Positions 1 through 10,409 are shown, counted from the stretch's first letter. The stretch: DNA of 64,000 nt from Myxocyprinus asiaticus (GCF_019703515.2 NC_059385.1:34336001-34400000), one strand, 5' to 3'. Made by a program: numbers and translations. The notes: generated from the sequence alone by a model not told the origin.

Positions 1-238
1 CCACCCACGATGTGGCAGTCTCCACGGGTTACGAGGACAGGCCTCTTCCTCCCCCATCCCAGGCTGTTCCGGGGGTAGTCACAAGGAGCCAGGTAAGTGC
101 TTCGATGTCCCTAGACTCAGCACGGCCACGACATGGTGTGACGTTGTCCCCTTAGCCCACCTTGCGCGGAACTTGGACGCGTGGCTCGCGCTTTCCAATC
201 TGTCGTGATGGCTGATCCGGACCGTCCGGCTCGGCTAC

Positions 239-634
239 GTGATTCAGTTCGCCAGGCACCCGCCCAGGTTCAGCGGTACTCACTTCACCTTGGTCAAGAG
301 TGAAAACGCTCCTACCTTGCACGCGGAGATCGCTACCCTCCTACGGAAGGGTGCGATAGAACCTGTCCCTCCAGCCGAGATGAAGAAAGGGTTTTATATT
401 CATTTTACCGAAAAAGGCGGTGGGTTGCGGCCAATCTTGGACCTGCAAGTACTGAACCGGGCCTTACACAGACTCCCGTTCAAGATGCTGATGCAAAAAC
501 ACATTCTGGCGAGCGTCCGGCATCAAGATTGGTTCGCGGCGGTAGACCTGAAGGATGCGTACTTCCACGTCTCGATCCTTCTTCGACACAGACCCTTCCT
601 GTGGTTTGCATTCGAGGGTCAGGCGTATCAGTAA
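239..634 (+). pseudogene. DIRS-A reverse transcriptase, N-terminal fragment
   Basis: The 131-residue reading frame has the DIRS RT fingers (GGLRPILDLQVLNRAL) and motif A (VDLKDAYFHV, first catalytic Asp). It ends at 634, just after the FAFEGQAYQ stretch, where copy DIRS-D continues in another frame. Near 660-690 the sequence jumps from 'SLSSR' towards late RNase H sequence, so motif B, the catalytic YLDD box and most of RNase H are deleted. One residue block after KKGFY is also altered (IHFTEKGGG instead of the SPYFIVPKKGGG seen in DIRS-C and -D). It cannot encode an active enzyme. Confidence 0.88.
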
Positions 635-886
635 AAGTCCTCCCTTTCGGCCTGTCCCTGTCTTCACGAAGGTCGCAGAGGCAACACAGCAACGGTAGCA
701 TATGTCAACCGCCAAGGCGGTCTGCGCTCTCATTGTATATCACAACTCGCCCGCCGTCTCCTCCTCTGGAGTCAGCAGCACTTCAAGTCGCTGCGAGCCA
801 CTCACATCCCGGGCAACCTCAACATTACAGCGGACGCGCTGTCACGGCAGGTTACCCTCAGGGGAGAGTGGAGACTCCACCCTCAG

Positions 887-1195
887 GTGGTCCAGCTGAT
901 TTGGAGTCAATTCGGACAGGCACAGGTGGACCTGTTCGCCTCCCAAGAATCCTCCCACTGCCCGCTCTGGTACGCCCTCACCGAGGCTCCCTTCGGCATA
1001 GATGCGCTGGCACACAGCTGGCCCCCTGGCCTACGCAAATATGCGTTTCCCCCAGTGAGCCTGCTTGCACAAACCCTGTGCAAGGTCAGGGAGGACGAGG
1101 AGCAGGTCGTCCTGGTAGCACCCTACTGGCCCACCCAGACGTGGTTCTCGGACCTCAAGCTCCTCACGACAGCTCCCCCTGGCGAATTCCCCTGA
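887..1195 (+). pseudogene. DIRS-A methylase-like domain
   Basis: The frame encodes the block found between RNase H and the recombinase in DIRS elements: QVDLFASQESSHCPLW, then DALAHSWPPGLRKYAFPP, then LVAPYWPTQTW. Fish DIRS elements are described as carrying a domain related to phage N6-adenine methylases here; APYWP sits where a DPPY-like catalytic box would be expected (inference). The same block is seen in DIRS-D (minus, about 55700-56008). It should be continuous with pol but is separated from RT by the deletion near 680. Confidence 0.7.
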
Positions 1196-1261
1196 GGAAG
1201 GACCTTCTTTCTCAGTGACGAGGCACCCTCTGGCACCCGCGCCCAGACCTCTGGAATCTCC

Positions 1262-2250
1262 ATGTCTGGCCCCTGGACGGGATGCGGAAGACCTAAGCAG
1301 TCTGCGGTGGTAGACACGATCACTCAGGCTGGGGCCCCCTCTACGAGGCGCCTGTATGCCTTTAAGTGGCGTCTGTTCGCTAAGTGGTGTTCTTCCCGTC
1401 GGGAAGGCCCCCAGAGATGCACAGTCGGATCAGTGCTTTCCTTCCTGCAGGAGAGGTTGGAAGGGAGGCTGTCCCCTTCCACCTTGAAGGTGTACGTTGC
1501 CGCTATAGCAGCACACCACGACCTGATCATCAGATTCCTAAGAGGCACCAGGAGGCTGAATCCCTCCAGACCGTGCCTCGTTCCCTCATGGGACCTCTCT
1601 GTAGTTCTTCAGGGTCTACAGAGAGTCCCCTTTGAGCCTTTGCAGTCAGCTGAGCTTAAGGCACTTTCCTTGAAGACTGCCCTCCTGACTGTGCTCACTT
1701 CCATCAAGAGGGTAGGTGACCTGCAAGCGTTCTCTGTCAGCGAAACGTGCCTGGAGTTCGGTCCAGGTTACTCTCACGTGATCCTGAGGCCCCGACCGGG
1801 CTATGTGCCCAAGGTTCCCACAACCCCTTTTAGGGACCAGGTGGTGAAGCTGCAAGCACTGCCCCAGGAGGAGGCAGACCCAGCCCTGTCGTTGCTGTGT
1901 CTGGTGCGCGCTTTATGCATCTATTTGAATCACATGCAGAGCTTTAGGATCTCTGAGCAGCTCTTTGTCTGCTTTGGTGCACAGCGGAAAGGAAGCGCTG
2001 TCTCCAAGCAGAGGATCGCCCACTGGCTCATTGACGCCATAACTATGGCATATCTCGCCCAGGACATGCCGCCCCCGGTAGGGCTACAAGCCCATTCTAC
2101 CAGGGGTGTAGCGGCTGGGCAACACCCAACACCTTTGCAAGGTTCTACAACCTCCGGGTGGAACCAGTTTCGTCCCAGGTAGTGGCACGCAACACAAGTG
2201 GATATGCCCGGGATAGCGGCCAGGTGTATCGCTTGCACATAGCGCCTTCC
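1262..2250 (+). pseudogene. DIRS-A tyrosine recombinase
   Basis: The 306-residue frame has a phage-integrase-type core. The N-terminal SAM-like half begins near APSTRRLYAFKWRLFAKWC, the first catalytic Arg lies in TSIKRVGDLQAF, and the HxxR box is in QAHSTRGVAA. After HSTRGVAA, DIRS-D has SWALARGASLTDI; in DIRS-A this is deleted (near 2112) and the frame shifts, so the Tyr-bearing TFARFYNLR segment is only present out of frame at about 2125-2160. The recombinase is therefore dead. In an intact element it would insert the circular DNA intermediate. Confidence 0.88.
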
Positions 2251-2959
2251 ACCTTCTTTTGAGCTGAAGACATGCGCCATTAATTCCCAGTAGCATTCAC
2301 AAGTTTGTTCCCTGGTTGACTTCCTCCGAGCCCTGTGGCAGTCGAGTTTTCGGAGAGATTCACTGCCGGCCCAGTACACGTGCTAACTAAGAGTCCTGTT
2401 CTGGGGTAGGTGCTCCGCATGTGGCGGTTCCCTGTAAGGCTAACCCCATGCGATATATATCTTCCGCTAATTAATTTCCCTGTTGGCAAACTGCATCTTC
2501 CTTGGGCAGAGCCCCTCTGCCCCAGTCTCCATGTTTGTAGTAACTCCTCCCCCATTGGGCAGGATCTACCTCGAAGACTCTCCACATGGTTGGAAAGACC
2601 ATGATATGTATCCTTCCACTTAAATATCCCCCCCTCTCTTTGGGCGAAGTGTGGTCTCCGCTGTGTCTTCCCCTTGGGAGGGACACCCCCCGACTAGACC
2701 TGGTGGCCCAGTCAGATAATGCCCCTTCTTTTTTAGGGAGTGGAAAAAAGAGAAGGGGAAAAGAGGCCACGTCTGAGTTAAGCCTGTCTCTATCTCTTGG
2801 GTAGTCAACTTGTCCCCAAAAAGGGCCGTTCGACACTCATAACTATGTTGGGGGAGGTTATGTGTCAACCTGGTGTGCTGGCTATGAGGCACACAGTAGT
2901 CTGCCCACCACACACCACCAGTTCACATTACACAGTTCAGCCAATTGTGGCGTTTCGTA
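2251..2959 (+). mobile_element. DIRS-A 3' untranslated region
   Basis: This non-coding part lies between the recombinase and the terminal repeat. It contains the C-rich tract CCCCCCTCTCTTTGGGCG (about 2628) that reappears, inverted, at the truncated 3' edge of DIRS-D (54150-54185). The interval 2671-2960 is shared with DIRS-B after its deletion (29000-29270). No open frame with family similarity was seen. Confidence 0.7.
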
Positions 2960-3345
2960 TAGGGACCCCTAGTGTCACTACATCGACACAACGTCGAGTG
3001 AGTGACAGATAGGGAATGTCATGGTTACTTGTGTAACCTCCATTCCCTGATGGAGGGAACGAGACGTTGTGTCCCTCCTGCCACATTGCCGAACTACCCG
3101 CTGAAATGGCCGGACCTTATATCAGCTCCTCAGCATAAAACCTGAATGAGTGGTTGCATACCAGCTCCTTTTATACCCGTATGTTTGGGGGAGTGGCATG
3201 CAAATACCACTCGCCAATCTTCATTGGCCTTTTATCAAAGACCAGAAGTGTCTCGGGCTCCCAAGAGTGACCCCTAGTGTCACTACATCGACACAACGTC
3301 TCATTTCCCTCCATCAGGGAACGGAGGTTACACAAGTAACCATGA
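2960..3345 (+). repeat. DIRS-A right terminal inverted repeat with hairpins
   Basis: The core GTGTCACTACATCGACACAA occurs at about 2971 and 3277. The segment 3150-3300 is the inverted copy of the DIRS left terminal repeat (compare 25640-25810) and includes the octamer ATGCAAAT and the CCTTTTATA box in reverse. Two short palindromes, GGTTACttgtGTAACC (3023-3038) and TTCCCTgatggAGGGAA (3043-3059), recur inverted at 3305-3321 and 3326-3341. The last 385 bp could therefore fold into a stem of about 56 bp with a loop of about 210 bp. Confidence 0.82.
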
Positions 3346-4595
3346 CGTTTCACATCTTGCCATTGCAGTCTCTTGGCACAATCATGATTGATTTCAAGCT
3401 CGATTGCACTTCCTAGTGCTTGACCCATGCGCAGAGCGGTTTCTTAGGAATTGTAATCGAGGTTGAAATTATGTAGGGACATTTTACAAGAACATTTCAT
3501 ATTTTTATTTTTCATTTCATTACTCTACAAAAAGAATCAAATCTACTCAAATACTTTTAAGTGCCCACTCACTCTGTTGTTTGATATGCTGCTTCACTCA
3601 TGTGCCATTTACAGCCGAAAGCCATTCATCCAATGTGAGATATGCCTCTTACCATCATTCTTTTGTCTGTGAATTGTACTCATAGAATGAGGCATGAAGT
3701 CATTGATAACACATTTTAATATCATATTAGTGACATTAAAATTAGTTAAGGTTTTACATGTAGTCTTGTGTGTCTTCATATTTAAATAGTTCTTTAAACA
3801 CCTCTCCCAGCAGTGTTGCAGGTGTCCGGAAACTTTACTCAGCTCTTTCAAACTTCTTTTTGGTTTTGTGCAAAGAACGAAGAAGAAATTCGCCTTGAGT
3901 ATACCTTAAGTCTTAAGATGTTACATTTTCATTTTTTAGTTTTTACATCAACCTTTTAGTGACCGTGGTACATTTTAGAAGTATCCTAAAAAGAAAAAAG
4001 AAAAAAGAAAAAAATCTCAACCCAAGATTTCAAGATTTATAGTGAATAAGGACTTCAGTTGTATCACTTTCAGAAGACATGGATTAAACCACTTGAGTCG
4101 TATGGATTACTTTTATGCTGCCTTTATGTCCTTTTTGGAGCTTGAAATATTTGGACCCGATCAACACTGTATGGACAAAAACACCTCATACATCCCTTAA
4201 AATATCTTTGGTTGTATTCCTCAGAAGAAAGTCACACAAGTTAAAGATGACATGAGTAAGTAAATTCATTTTCGGGGGAACTATCCCTTTGTTTTCTTAA
4301 TTTAAAAAAATACTTATAATCATTTATTAGGTTTATAATGTGCAGTAATAGCCAAAAACCATAATGTTACTCCATTAAAACTGTGAATTCATATATACAC
4401 ATTTGTTGGAAAGCAGTGGCATAAGGTGTTGAACATTACTGAACATTACTGATCTGTTTGATGCTTCCTAACACAATTTCAATGAAACCCCATGTAATGT
4501 CAGCCAGTTAGGTAACATTACCTTGGTGGCATATTTAAATCAGCAGACAACAATAATGTTCAATGAGTCTGCAAGGCATAAAAAACATGTACATG
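3346..4595 (+). other. AT-rich intron sequence of the carbonic anhydrase gene
   Basis: No coding similarity or named repeat was recognised. The stretch is AT-rich with poly-A and poly-T runs and several short frames that look random. It is presumed to be the intron before the exon at 4896, because that exon starts with a splice acceptor and encodes the middle of a carbonic anhydrase domain. Confidence 0.5.
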
Positions 4596-4680
4596 TGGGT
4601 GTTAATGTTGAATCACTGTATATATGTTTTGTTTTTCTTTGTTTTGAAAATTAATACAAATGTTAATCACAAAAAAAAAA
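4596..4680 (+). mobile_element. Very short 5'-truncated LINE tail with target duplication
   Basis: About 75 bp ending in AATACAAATGTTAATCAC plus a poly-A run is flanked by the 16-bp direct repeat AAAAAACATGTACATG at 4580-4595 and again ending at 4695. The tail resembles the 3' ends of the Tx1 LINEs here (AATCAATAAAAATGTTAATTAC at 23214-23235). It looks like an extreme 5' truncation inserted by target-primed reverse transcription. Confidence 0.65.
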
Positions 4681-4895
4681 AAAAACATGTACATGATCAA
4701 CAAACGTAAGATGTTATGACAGTGCAGCCTGTCACACTGAAACACTCTCACATTAGCAATCGGGCCAGCAGTCCATCCTTATTGTTGAACCCTGTAATGC
4801 ATTCATTGTTTTACACTGAAAAGTGATTACATGCATTGCATGATGTGTCTCAGATTGCATAAATACATGCTACAACAATTTCCTTTTTTCTCCAG

Positions 4896-4988
4896 ATCCA
4901 TGTTGTTCATTATAATTCCAAATATGCTAATCTTTCTGAGGCTGCTAGTAAAGCAGATGGATTGGCTGTGTTAGGAGGATTTATAGGT
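4896..4988 (+). CDS. ca12: Carbonic anhydrase (CA12-like) exon with the third zinc-ligand His
   Basis: The exon follows a pyrimidine tract and CAG (ends 4895) and precedes the donor GTAAGT at 4989. It encodes IHVVHYNSKYANLSEAASKA followed by DGLAVLGGFIG. In alpha carbonic anhydrases the first His of the H-x-x-H-Y/W-N motif is the third zinc ligand (His119 in CA2 numbering), and GLAVLG is a conserved core strand. The exon is 93 nt, phase 0 at both ends, and joins in frame to 5117. The exons with the other two zinc ligands are upstream of the window. The protein hydrates CO2 to bicarbonate outside the cell. Confidence 0.85.
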
Positions 4989-5116
4989 GTAAGTAATTTT
5001 AACTTCCTGCTACTGTAAAGTGTTCCAAGAAACAGAATGTAGTTTGACCAATGCCAATGAAGTATTTGCAATGCATTTTTTTCGGTATCTATTTTCTTTT
5101 GGCTTTTTCTCAACAG

Positions 5117-5183
5117 GTTGGTCTTCATGAAAATGACAACTATGACAAGATCCTGTCTGCTTTAACAGACATCAGCACAGAGA
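5117..5183 (+). CDS. ca12: Carbonic anhydrase (CA12-like) exon, VGLHENDNYDKI segment
   Basis: The 67-nt exon follows CAACAG and precedes GTATGA. It encodes VGLHENDNYDKILSALTDIS and TE plus one extra base (phase 1). The position, length and Y-D-K-I pattern match the small exon that follows the GLAVLG exon in the CA12/CA14 group. The extra base completes an AAG codon with the next exon, which supports both splice sites. It belongs to the catalytic domain but has no metal ligand. Confidence 0.8.
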
Positions 5184-5332
5184 GTATGATCTTAGAACTA
5201 GTATTAACTGTCAACTAAGTTGCTGTAGTGCTAGCAGCCAAAACTTAAAGCATATCCCCTTCTTCCTGATGAATTCGTTTAGAGGTGAATTCGTTTAGAC
5301 TAGTTTAAACTGATCTCATGGTCTCTTTTCAG

Positions 5333-5490
5333 AGTCAAACACTGAGATTCCTGGTTTTGACATCCGACATCTTCTACCAAACAGCTTGGAGAGGTTTTAT
5401 AGGTATAACGGGTCCCTGACAACACCTCCGTGTTTCCAGACAGTCAGTTGGACACTGTTCAATGATACGATCACAGTGTCAAGAAGACAG
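5333..5490 (+). CDS. ca12: Carbonic anhydrase (CA12-like) exon with the GSLTTPPC motif
   Basis: The 158-nt exon begins after TTTTCAG and ends at the donor GTCAGG. It encodes SNTEIPGFDIRHLLPNSLER, then FYRYNGSLTTPPCFQTVSWT. The block Y-x-G-S-L-T-T-P-P-C is the family signature: the two Thr are the gatekeeper and active-site residues (199 and 200 in CA2 numbering), and the Cys is the disulfide partner typical of secreted and membrane-bound isozymes. The upstream LLP and VSWT-like strand match CA12/CA14/CA9 better than cytosolic forms. Phase 0 at the 3' end. Confidence 0.9.
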
Positions 5491-5586
5491 GTCAGGCTAG
5501 TCTCACAACCTTTTCTTGAACATCATAAACACACTGCAGAGCGTCATGTATCCAAATTAATGTGTTCCTGTCCTTACTTTCACCAG

Positions 5587-5713
5587 CTTGCAGCCTTGGA
5601 GGACACATTGAAAACAGAACACAACAAGCTCTTATCCAAAAATTTCAGAGTGCCACAACTTCTGCATGGAAGAAAAGTACTGAAATCTTTCCACACAGTA
5701 ACCACCACAGGAA
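5587..5713 (+). CDS. ca12: Carbonic anhydrase (CA12-like) exon, end of catalytic domain
   Basis: The 127-nt exon starts after CACCAG and ends before the donor GTATGT at 5714. It encodes LAALEDTLKTEHNKLLSKNF, then RVPQLLHGRKVLKSFHTVTT and TG. N-F-R-x-x-Q is the conserved C-terminal motif of alpha carbonic anhydrases, followed by the last strand and a Thr-rich stalk. It ends in phase 1, and the next supported exon (44389) supplies two bases, so the join is in frame across a 38.7-kb intron. A small intervening exon, as known for alternatively spliced human CA12, was not found but cannot be excluded. Confidence 0.85.
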
Positions 5714-6490
5714 GTATGTATAATACATATTAGTTCTTTTAAAACTGATTGTGTTGTGATTCAAGGTGGGCCAGAGAAATATTTGGACATACTGATCCAA
5801 ATATGATCCTGGTATGTCTGAATGTCATTGCATTACCTATAAAATATTAAAGCAACTGTCATCTGCAAACAAATAATTCTAGGGCTTGCCTCTGAACTAT
5901 CCTCATTTCACAAGTTTACTCAGGTGTCCAAGCAGAGTAACCACAGGTGTAGTTTTGTAGTTCACAATAACTATGAACACGTTTCATAATGTCTGACAAC
6001 CACAAAGTGTCCAAATACTTTTTATGTTCATTATGAATGAGCAGTTAGAGCAGTGGTTCTCAGCCTTTTTTGAGTAATGTTTTTTTAAACACCTTCATTT
6101 ACATTATATCACCATTTCAATATTTTAATTGCAATAAAATTACATTAATCACAAAAAAGACATTAACTTTCATTTAATTTCAAATTTTAACAAATAAATA
6201 TATTTCTGTAACAGAAAAGTATTATAACACTTAATTTCCAACCATTTGTCTTACATTTGTTGGTTAATTTGTTAAAAGGATCAAATTACACTGACCTTTA
6301 CATTTCTATTGTTACTGATCAGTATTTTAAAGTCAATAAACATTAACCTGACTTTTTTCGCTATTTTGGAAATAATATTACCATGTAAAAAAAATATAGG
6401 CCTACCTACTGTATTTTCTGGTACAAGATGCATTTATTTATTTATTTATTTTTCATCATCCTAATTTCCTAAAGGTCCTGTGACATACTT
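5714..6490 (+). other. Start of giant intron with a possible hAT end
   Basis: AT-rich intron sequence. CAGTGGTTCTCAGCC at about 6054 matches the terminal motif of hAT elements (compare the complete one at 48277), but no matching right end or 8-bp duplication was found. A short TTTA repeat lies at about 6432-6452. No coding signal was seen. Confidence 0.45.
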
Positions 6491-6644
6491 TTTTTTAATT
6501 AACAGTTTTTATTGATTCATACAATTGACAAAGAAAAGCAAAACATATATTCACAGAATCAACATTTAACCCCCACTAATACCCCTCCCAATCCCAATCC
6601 CCAACCTCACCCTGGCCCTCAACAAACATCCCTGTGGTCACACG

Positions 6645-6649
<5 letters not shown>

Positions 6650-6688
<39 letters not shown>
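6650..6688. repeat. (CA)n microsatellite
   Basis: About 19 CA units in the 3' UTR of Tx1-a. The equivalent place in Tx1-b carries TG/TA repeats (22870-23072), so this is an element-borne microsatellite. Confidence 0.95.
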
Positions 6689-6690
<2 letters not shown>

Positions 6691-7005
6691 TATATAGTAC
6701 TGTGCAAAAGTTTTAGGCACTTGTGAAAAATGTTGCATAGTGAGGATGTCTTCAAAAATAATGACATAAATAGTTTCCATTTATCAATTAACATCATACA
6801 AAGTCCAGTAAACATAAAAAAAAGCTAAATCAATATTTGGTGTGGCCACCTTTGCTTTTAAAACAGCACCAATTCTTATAGGTACACCTGGATACAGTTT
6901 TTCTTGGTTGTTGGCAGATAGGATGTACCAAGCGTCTTGGAGAATTCACCACAGTTCTTCAGAATCAGAATCAGAATCAGCTTTATTGCCAAGTATAAAG
7001 CCAAG

Positions 7006-7038
<33 letters not shown>

Positions 7039-7541
7039 ATTTCCCAGAGGAATGAAATGGCAGAAGAGGTTGGATGTGTTGGATAAATATAAAAAAGACT
7101 AAGCTGTGTATTTCACATAGTTATTGTTCAGTGGGACAATTTAACTGTTCATGAGATGGATAGCCTGAGGGAAAAAACTGTTCCTGTGCCTGACGGTTCT
7201 GGTGCTCAGAGCTCTGAAAGGTAATGGGCAAGGTGAGTGGGGTCCAGAGTGATTTTTCCAGCTTTTTTCCTCACTCTGGAAGTGGATAGTTCTTGAAGGG
7301 GGGGGGGGGGCAATGGGCAACCAATAATCCTCTCAGCAGTCCGAACTGTCCTTTATAGTCTTCTGATGTCTGATTTCGTAGCTGAACTAAACCAGACAGT
7401 TATTGAAGTGCAGAGGACAGACTCAATGACTACTGAGTAGAACTGTATCAGCAGCACCTGTGGCAGGTTGAACTTCCTCAACTGGCGAAGGAAGTACAAC
7501 CTCTGCTGGGCCTTTTTCACAATGGAGTCAATGTGTGTCTC

Positions 7542-8479
7542 TCACTTCAGGTCCTGTGAGATGGTAGTGCCCAGGAACCTGAATGACTCCACTGCTGCCA
7601 CAGTGCTGTTTAGAATGATGAGGGGGGTTAGTGTTGGGGTGTTCCTCCTAAAGTCCACAATCATCTCCACCGTTTTGAGCGTGTTCAGCTCAAAGTTGTT
7701 TTGACTGCACCAGACAGCCAGCTGTTCAACCTTCCTTCTGTGTGCAGACTCATCATCACCTCGGATGAGGCCGATGACAGTGGTGTAATCTGCAAACTTC
7801 AGGAGCTTGACAGAGGGGTCCTTGGTGATGCAGTCATTGGTGTAGAGGGAGAAGAGTAGTGGGGAGAGCACACATCCCTGGGGTCACCAGTGCTGATTGT
7901 ACAGGTGCTGGAAGTGAGTTTCCCCTCTCTCACAAGCTGCTGCCTGTCCGTCAGAAAGCTGGTAATCCACTGACAGATAGACATGGGAACAGAGAGTTGG
8001 TGTAATTTATTCTGGAGTATAGCTGGGATGATGGTGTTGAAAGCTGAACTAAAGTCCACAAAAAGGATCCTTGCATATGTCCCTGGTCTGTCCAGATGTT
8101 GCAGGATATGATGCAATCCCATGTTGACTGCATCATCCACAGACCTGTTTGCTCGATAAGCAAATTGAAGGGGATCTAGAAAGGGTCCAGTGATGTTCCT
8201 CAGGTGGGCCAACACCAGTCTCTCAAATGATTTAATGACCACAGATGTCAGGGCGACAGGTCTGTAGTCATTAAGTCCTGTAATTTTTGGTTTCTTTGGG
8301 ACAGGAATAATGATTGAGCGTTTGAAGCAGCATGGGACTTCACACTGCTCCAGTGATCTGTTGAAGATCTGTGTGAAAATGGGGGCCAGCTGGTTAGCAC
8401 AGGATCGAAGACATGCTGGTGAGACGCCATCTGGGCCTGAAGCTTTGCTCGTCTTTTGTTTCCGAAAGACCCAGCTCAC
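7542..8479 (-). pseudogene. Rex1-like LINE copy 1 reverse transcriptase
   Basis: Two overlapping minus frames carry the RT. 7799-8479 has TSKASGPDGVSPACLRSCAN, LNDYRPVALTSVV, and LFVDFSSAFNTI (motif A). 7542-7871 holds LSPLLFSLYTND (motif B), then KFADYTTVIGLI, where the usual F/Y-A-D-D box reads FADY, so the second catalytic Asp is lost. A one-base shift near 7880 joins the two frames. The copy is inactive. Confidence 0.85.
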
Positions 8480-8684
8480 ATCATCTTCACAGATCTTAAG
8501 TGTAGGTTGAGTAGCAGGAGGGGGGTTGCAGGAGGTGTTGGTGTTTGTGTGACGTGAAGGTCAGAGTGGGTGTGGGGTGTGAGATTGGGCCTTTCAAATC
8601 TGCAGTAGAACATTTTCAGGTCGTCAGCCAGTTGTTGGTCCACCACAGGGTTGGGGGTAGGAGTCCTGTAATTTGTGAGTTGTT

Positions 8685-9359
8685 TCATGCCACTCCACCC
8701 CTGTAAGCATCCACTTTGGCCTGACAAAGCTGACTGAGCTCTGCTGTAAACCACGGTTTGTCATTGTTGAACTTTAAATAAGTCCTAGTAGGAATGCACA
8801 TATCCTCACAGAAACTGATATATGATGTAACAGTATCTGTGAGCTCATCCAGGTCTGTGGCTGCAGCCTCAAAAACACTCCAATCCGTGCAATCGAAGGA
8901 GGCTTGTAGTTCACGCTCTGCTTCATTGGTCCATCTCTTTACAGTCCTTACTACTGGCTCGGTTGATTTTAATTTCTGCCTGTGGGTTGGAAGAAGATGA
9001 ACCAGACAGTGATCAGAGAGTCCCAAAGCTGCTCTAGGGACAGAGCAATATGCATCCTTTATTGTTGTGTAGCAATGATCCAGTATATTTCTGTCTCTGG
9101 TGGGGCATGTAATATGCTGTTTGTATTTGGGCAGTTCACGTGTGAGATTTGCTTTGTTAAAATCCCCAAGAATAATAATAACTGAGTCCGGGTATTGTTG
9201 TTCCGTGTCTGTGATTTGATCAGCCAGCTGTTGCAGTGCCGCATTCAAACACGCGTTTGGCGCGATATACACACTCACCACAATAAACGAGGAAAACTCC
9301 TGTGGCGAGTAGAAAGGCTTACAATTAATAAAGAGTGCTTCCAAATTAGGACAGCACAT
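8685..9359 (-). pseudogene. Rex1-like LINE copy 1 AP-endonuclease
   Basis: The 224-residue frame contains the end of an apurinic-type endonuclease: VSVYIAPNA, IILGDFNKANL (catalytic Asp and Asn) and [10 protein letters not shown] (SDH box). It is followed by the linker that precedes RT (PWFTAELSQLCQAK). The N-terminal motifs (N-x-R-S/G and E-T-W) are not in this frame and fall in the decayed region 9360-9700. This enzyme nicks DNA at the target before reverse transcription. Confidence 0.82.
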
Positions 9360-10209
9360 CCTCTTTTAACGTTGTTACATCTGTACACCAACTTTCATTG
9401 ATGTAAAAGCATGTTCCACCACCTCTCGTTTTCCCCGTTAACTCCGTGATGCGATCCGCTCTGAACAGCTAAAAGTCCAGCAGATGTAATGTGCTGTCCC
9501 AAATGGCTTCACTCAGCCAGGTTTCTGTGAAGCACAAGGCAGCAGAGGTTGAAAAGTCCTTGTTTGTGCTGGTGAGGAGATGTAGTTCGTCCATTTTGTT
9601 AGGAAGAGAGTGGAGATTCGCAAGATGAATGCTCGGCAGGGCTGTTCAAAAGCCACGCCGACGGAGTTTGACCAGCGCACCGGCTCGTCTCCCTCGCCTG
9701 CGTCTCCTAGCGCGTTTAAATAACACAGCCGCGCCTCCAACTAAAATGTCCAGCAAAACGTCTGAATATTCAAAAACCGGGAAAAGACTGTCTGGTATAA
9801 GCTGTCGAATGTTCAGCAGTTTGTCTCTGGTAAAACTGACTGGAAAAATATTACTAAACACAGGACAAACAAACAAAAACAACAGAACAATAGGAGAGCT
9901 CCACACCGAGGCGGCCATCCATGGCGCCATCATGATGTAATAATGATTCTTACATTATTACTTCTGTCTAGATCTTCTATCTATTTAGGCTGTCTCAATT
10001 GCTTCTGTCTCTCCATGTAATTCCAGACTGACACTATGTTCAGTGGGGGGCTCTGTGGGGGAAATGCCATCTCTTGCAGAGCACCCTGTTCTTCTATTCA
10101 AATCTTTTCGTTTTGCAAAAGTAATGTTTGGGAGTCTAAAATGTATTTTTCCTAATGACACACTAAAGCTGATATAAATATCTAAAGACCTAAAACTTTT
10201 GCACAGTAC

Positions 10210-10212
<3 letters not shown>

Positions 10213-10299
<87 letters not shown>
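10213..10299. repeat. (TA)n microsatellite
   Basis: About 40 TA units (10218-10297) edged by TGTG and ACAC. It is part of the Tx1-a 3' UTR and is split from the CA repeat at 6650 by the Tc1-like insertion. Confidence 0.95.
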
Positions 10300-10305
<6 letters not shown>

Positions 10306-10409
10306 TTTAAAACAATAATTCTCTCTCCACTGCCCCTCCCCAAGAGCCCTCCAAGAAGGCCAAATAGCTTCCCCATTTCCCATCAAATGAATCTAAGTTC
10401 CCCAGCCTT

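Larger units (their letters stand above)
1..3345 (+). mobile_element. DIRS-A: DIRS-type tyrosine-recombinase retrotransposon, 5' part outside window
   Basis: The order reverse transcriptase, methylase-like domain, tyrosine recombinase and inverted terminal repeat is that of fish DIRS elements, which integrate with a tyrosine recombinase and make no target duplication. The gag region and left terminal repeat lie before the window. Reading frames are broken: RT stops after motif A, the RT catalytic centre and most of RNase H are missing, and the recombinase lacks the segment before its tyrosine. The right end (2960-3345) holds an inverted repeat and hairpins shared with three other copies here. 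If the upstream carbonic anhydrase exons precede the window, this copy also lies in an intron of that gene. Confidence 0.9.
6960..9985 (-). mobile_element. Rex1-like LINE (copy 1)
   Basis: The minus-strand element ends at the left in repeated ATTCTG units (AGAATCAGAATCAG at 6961), a tail typical of Rex1/CR1-group fish LINEs. It carries endonuclease and RT frames and a 5' region reaching to about 9940-9985. The Tc1-like sequence is interrupted at CACAGTTCTTC (6949) and resumes at about 9985, which fixes the insertion; a short TTCT-type duplication is possible. Confidence 0.82.
6696..10212. mobile_element. Tc1/mariner-like DNA transposon, split by a LINE
   Basis: The ends form inverted repeats: AGTACTGTGCAAAAGTTTTA at 6696 and its inverse at about 10192-10211. 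Both ends adjoin TA-rich repeats, as expected for TA target sites. The non-LINE parts (6696-6959 and about 9985-10212) total roughly 490 bp and hold a relic of the transposase region in which the LINE copy landed. No intact transposase frame remains. Confidence 0.8.

Noticed and set aside
1262..2182. A free-standing phage-like integrase gene
   Set aside because: It lies in the DIRS order after RT and the methylase-like block and before the DIRS terminal repeat, and is repeated in DIRS-B and DIRS-D.
2960..3345. CRISPR-like repeat array formed by the recurring GTGTCACTACATCGACACAA core
   Set aside because: The copies are parts of DIRS terminal repeats in inverted positions, not evenly spaced direct repeats, and the genome is a fish.
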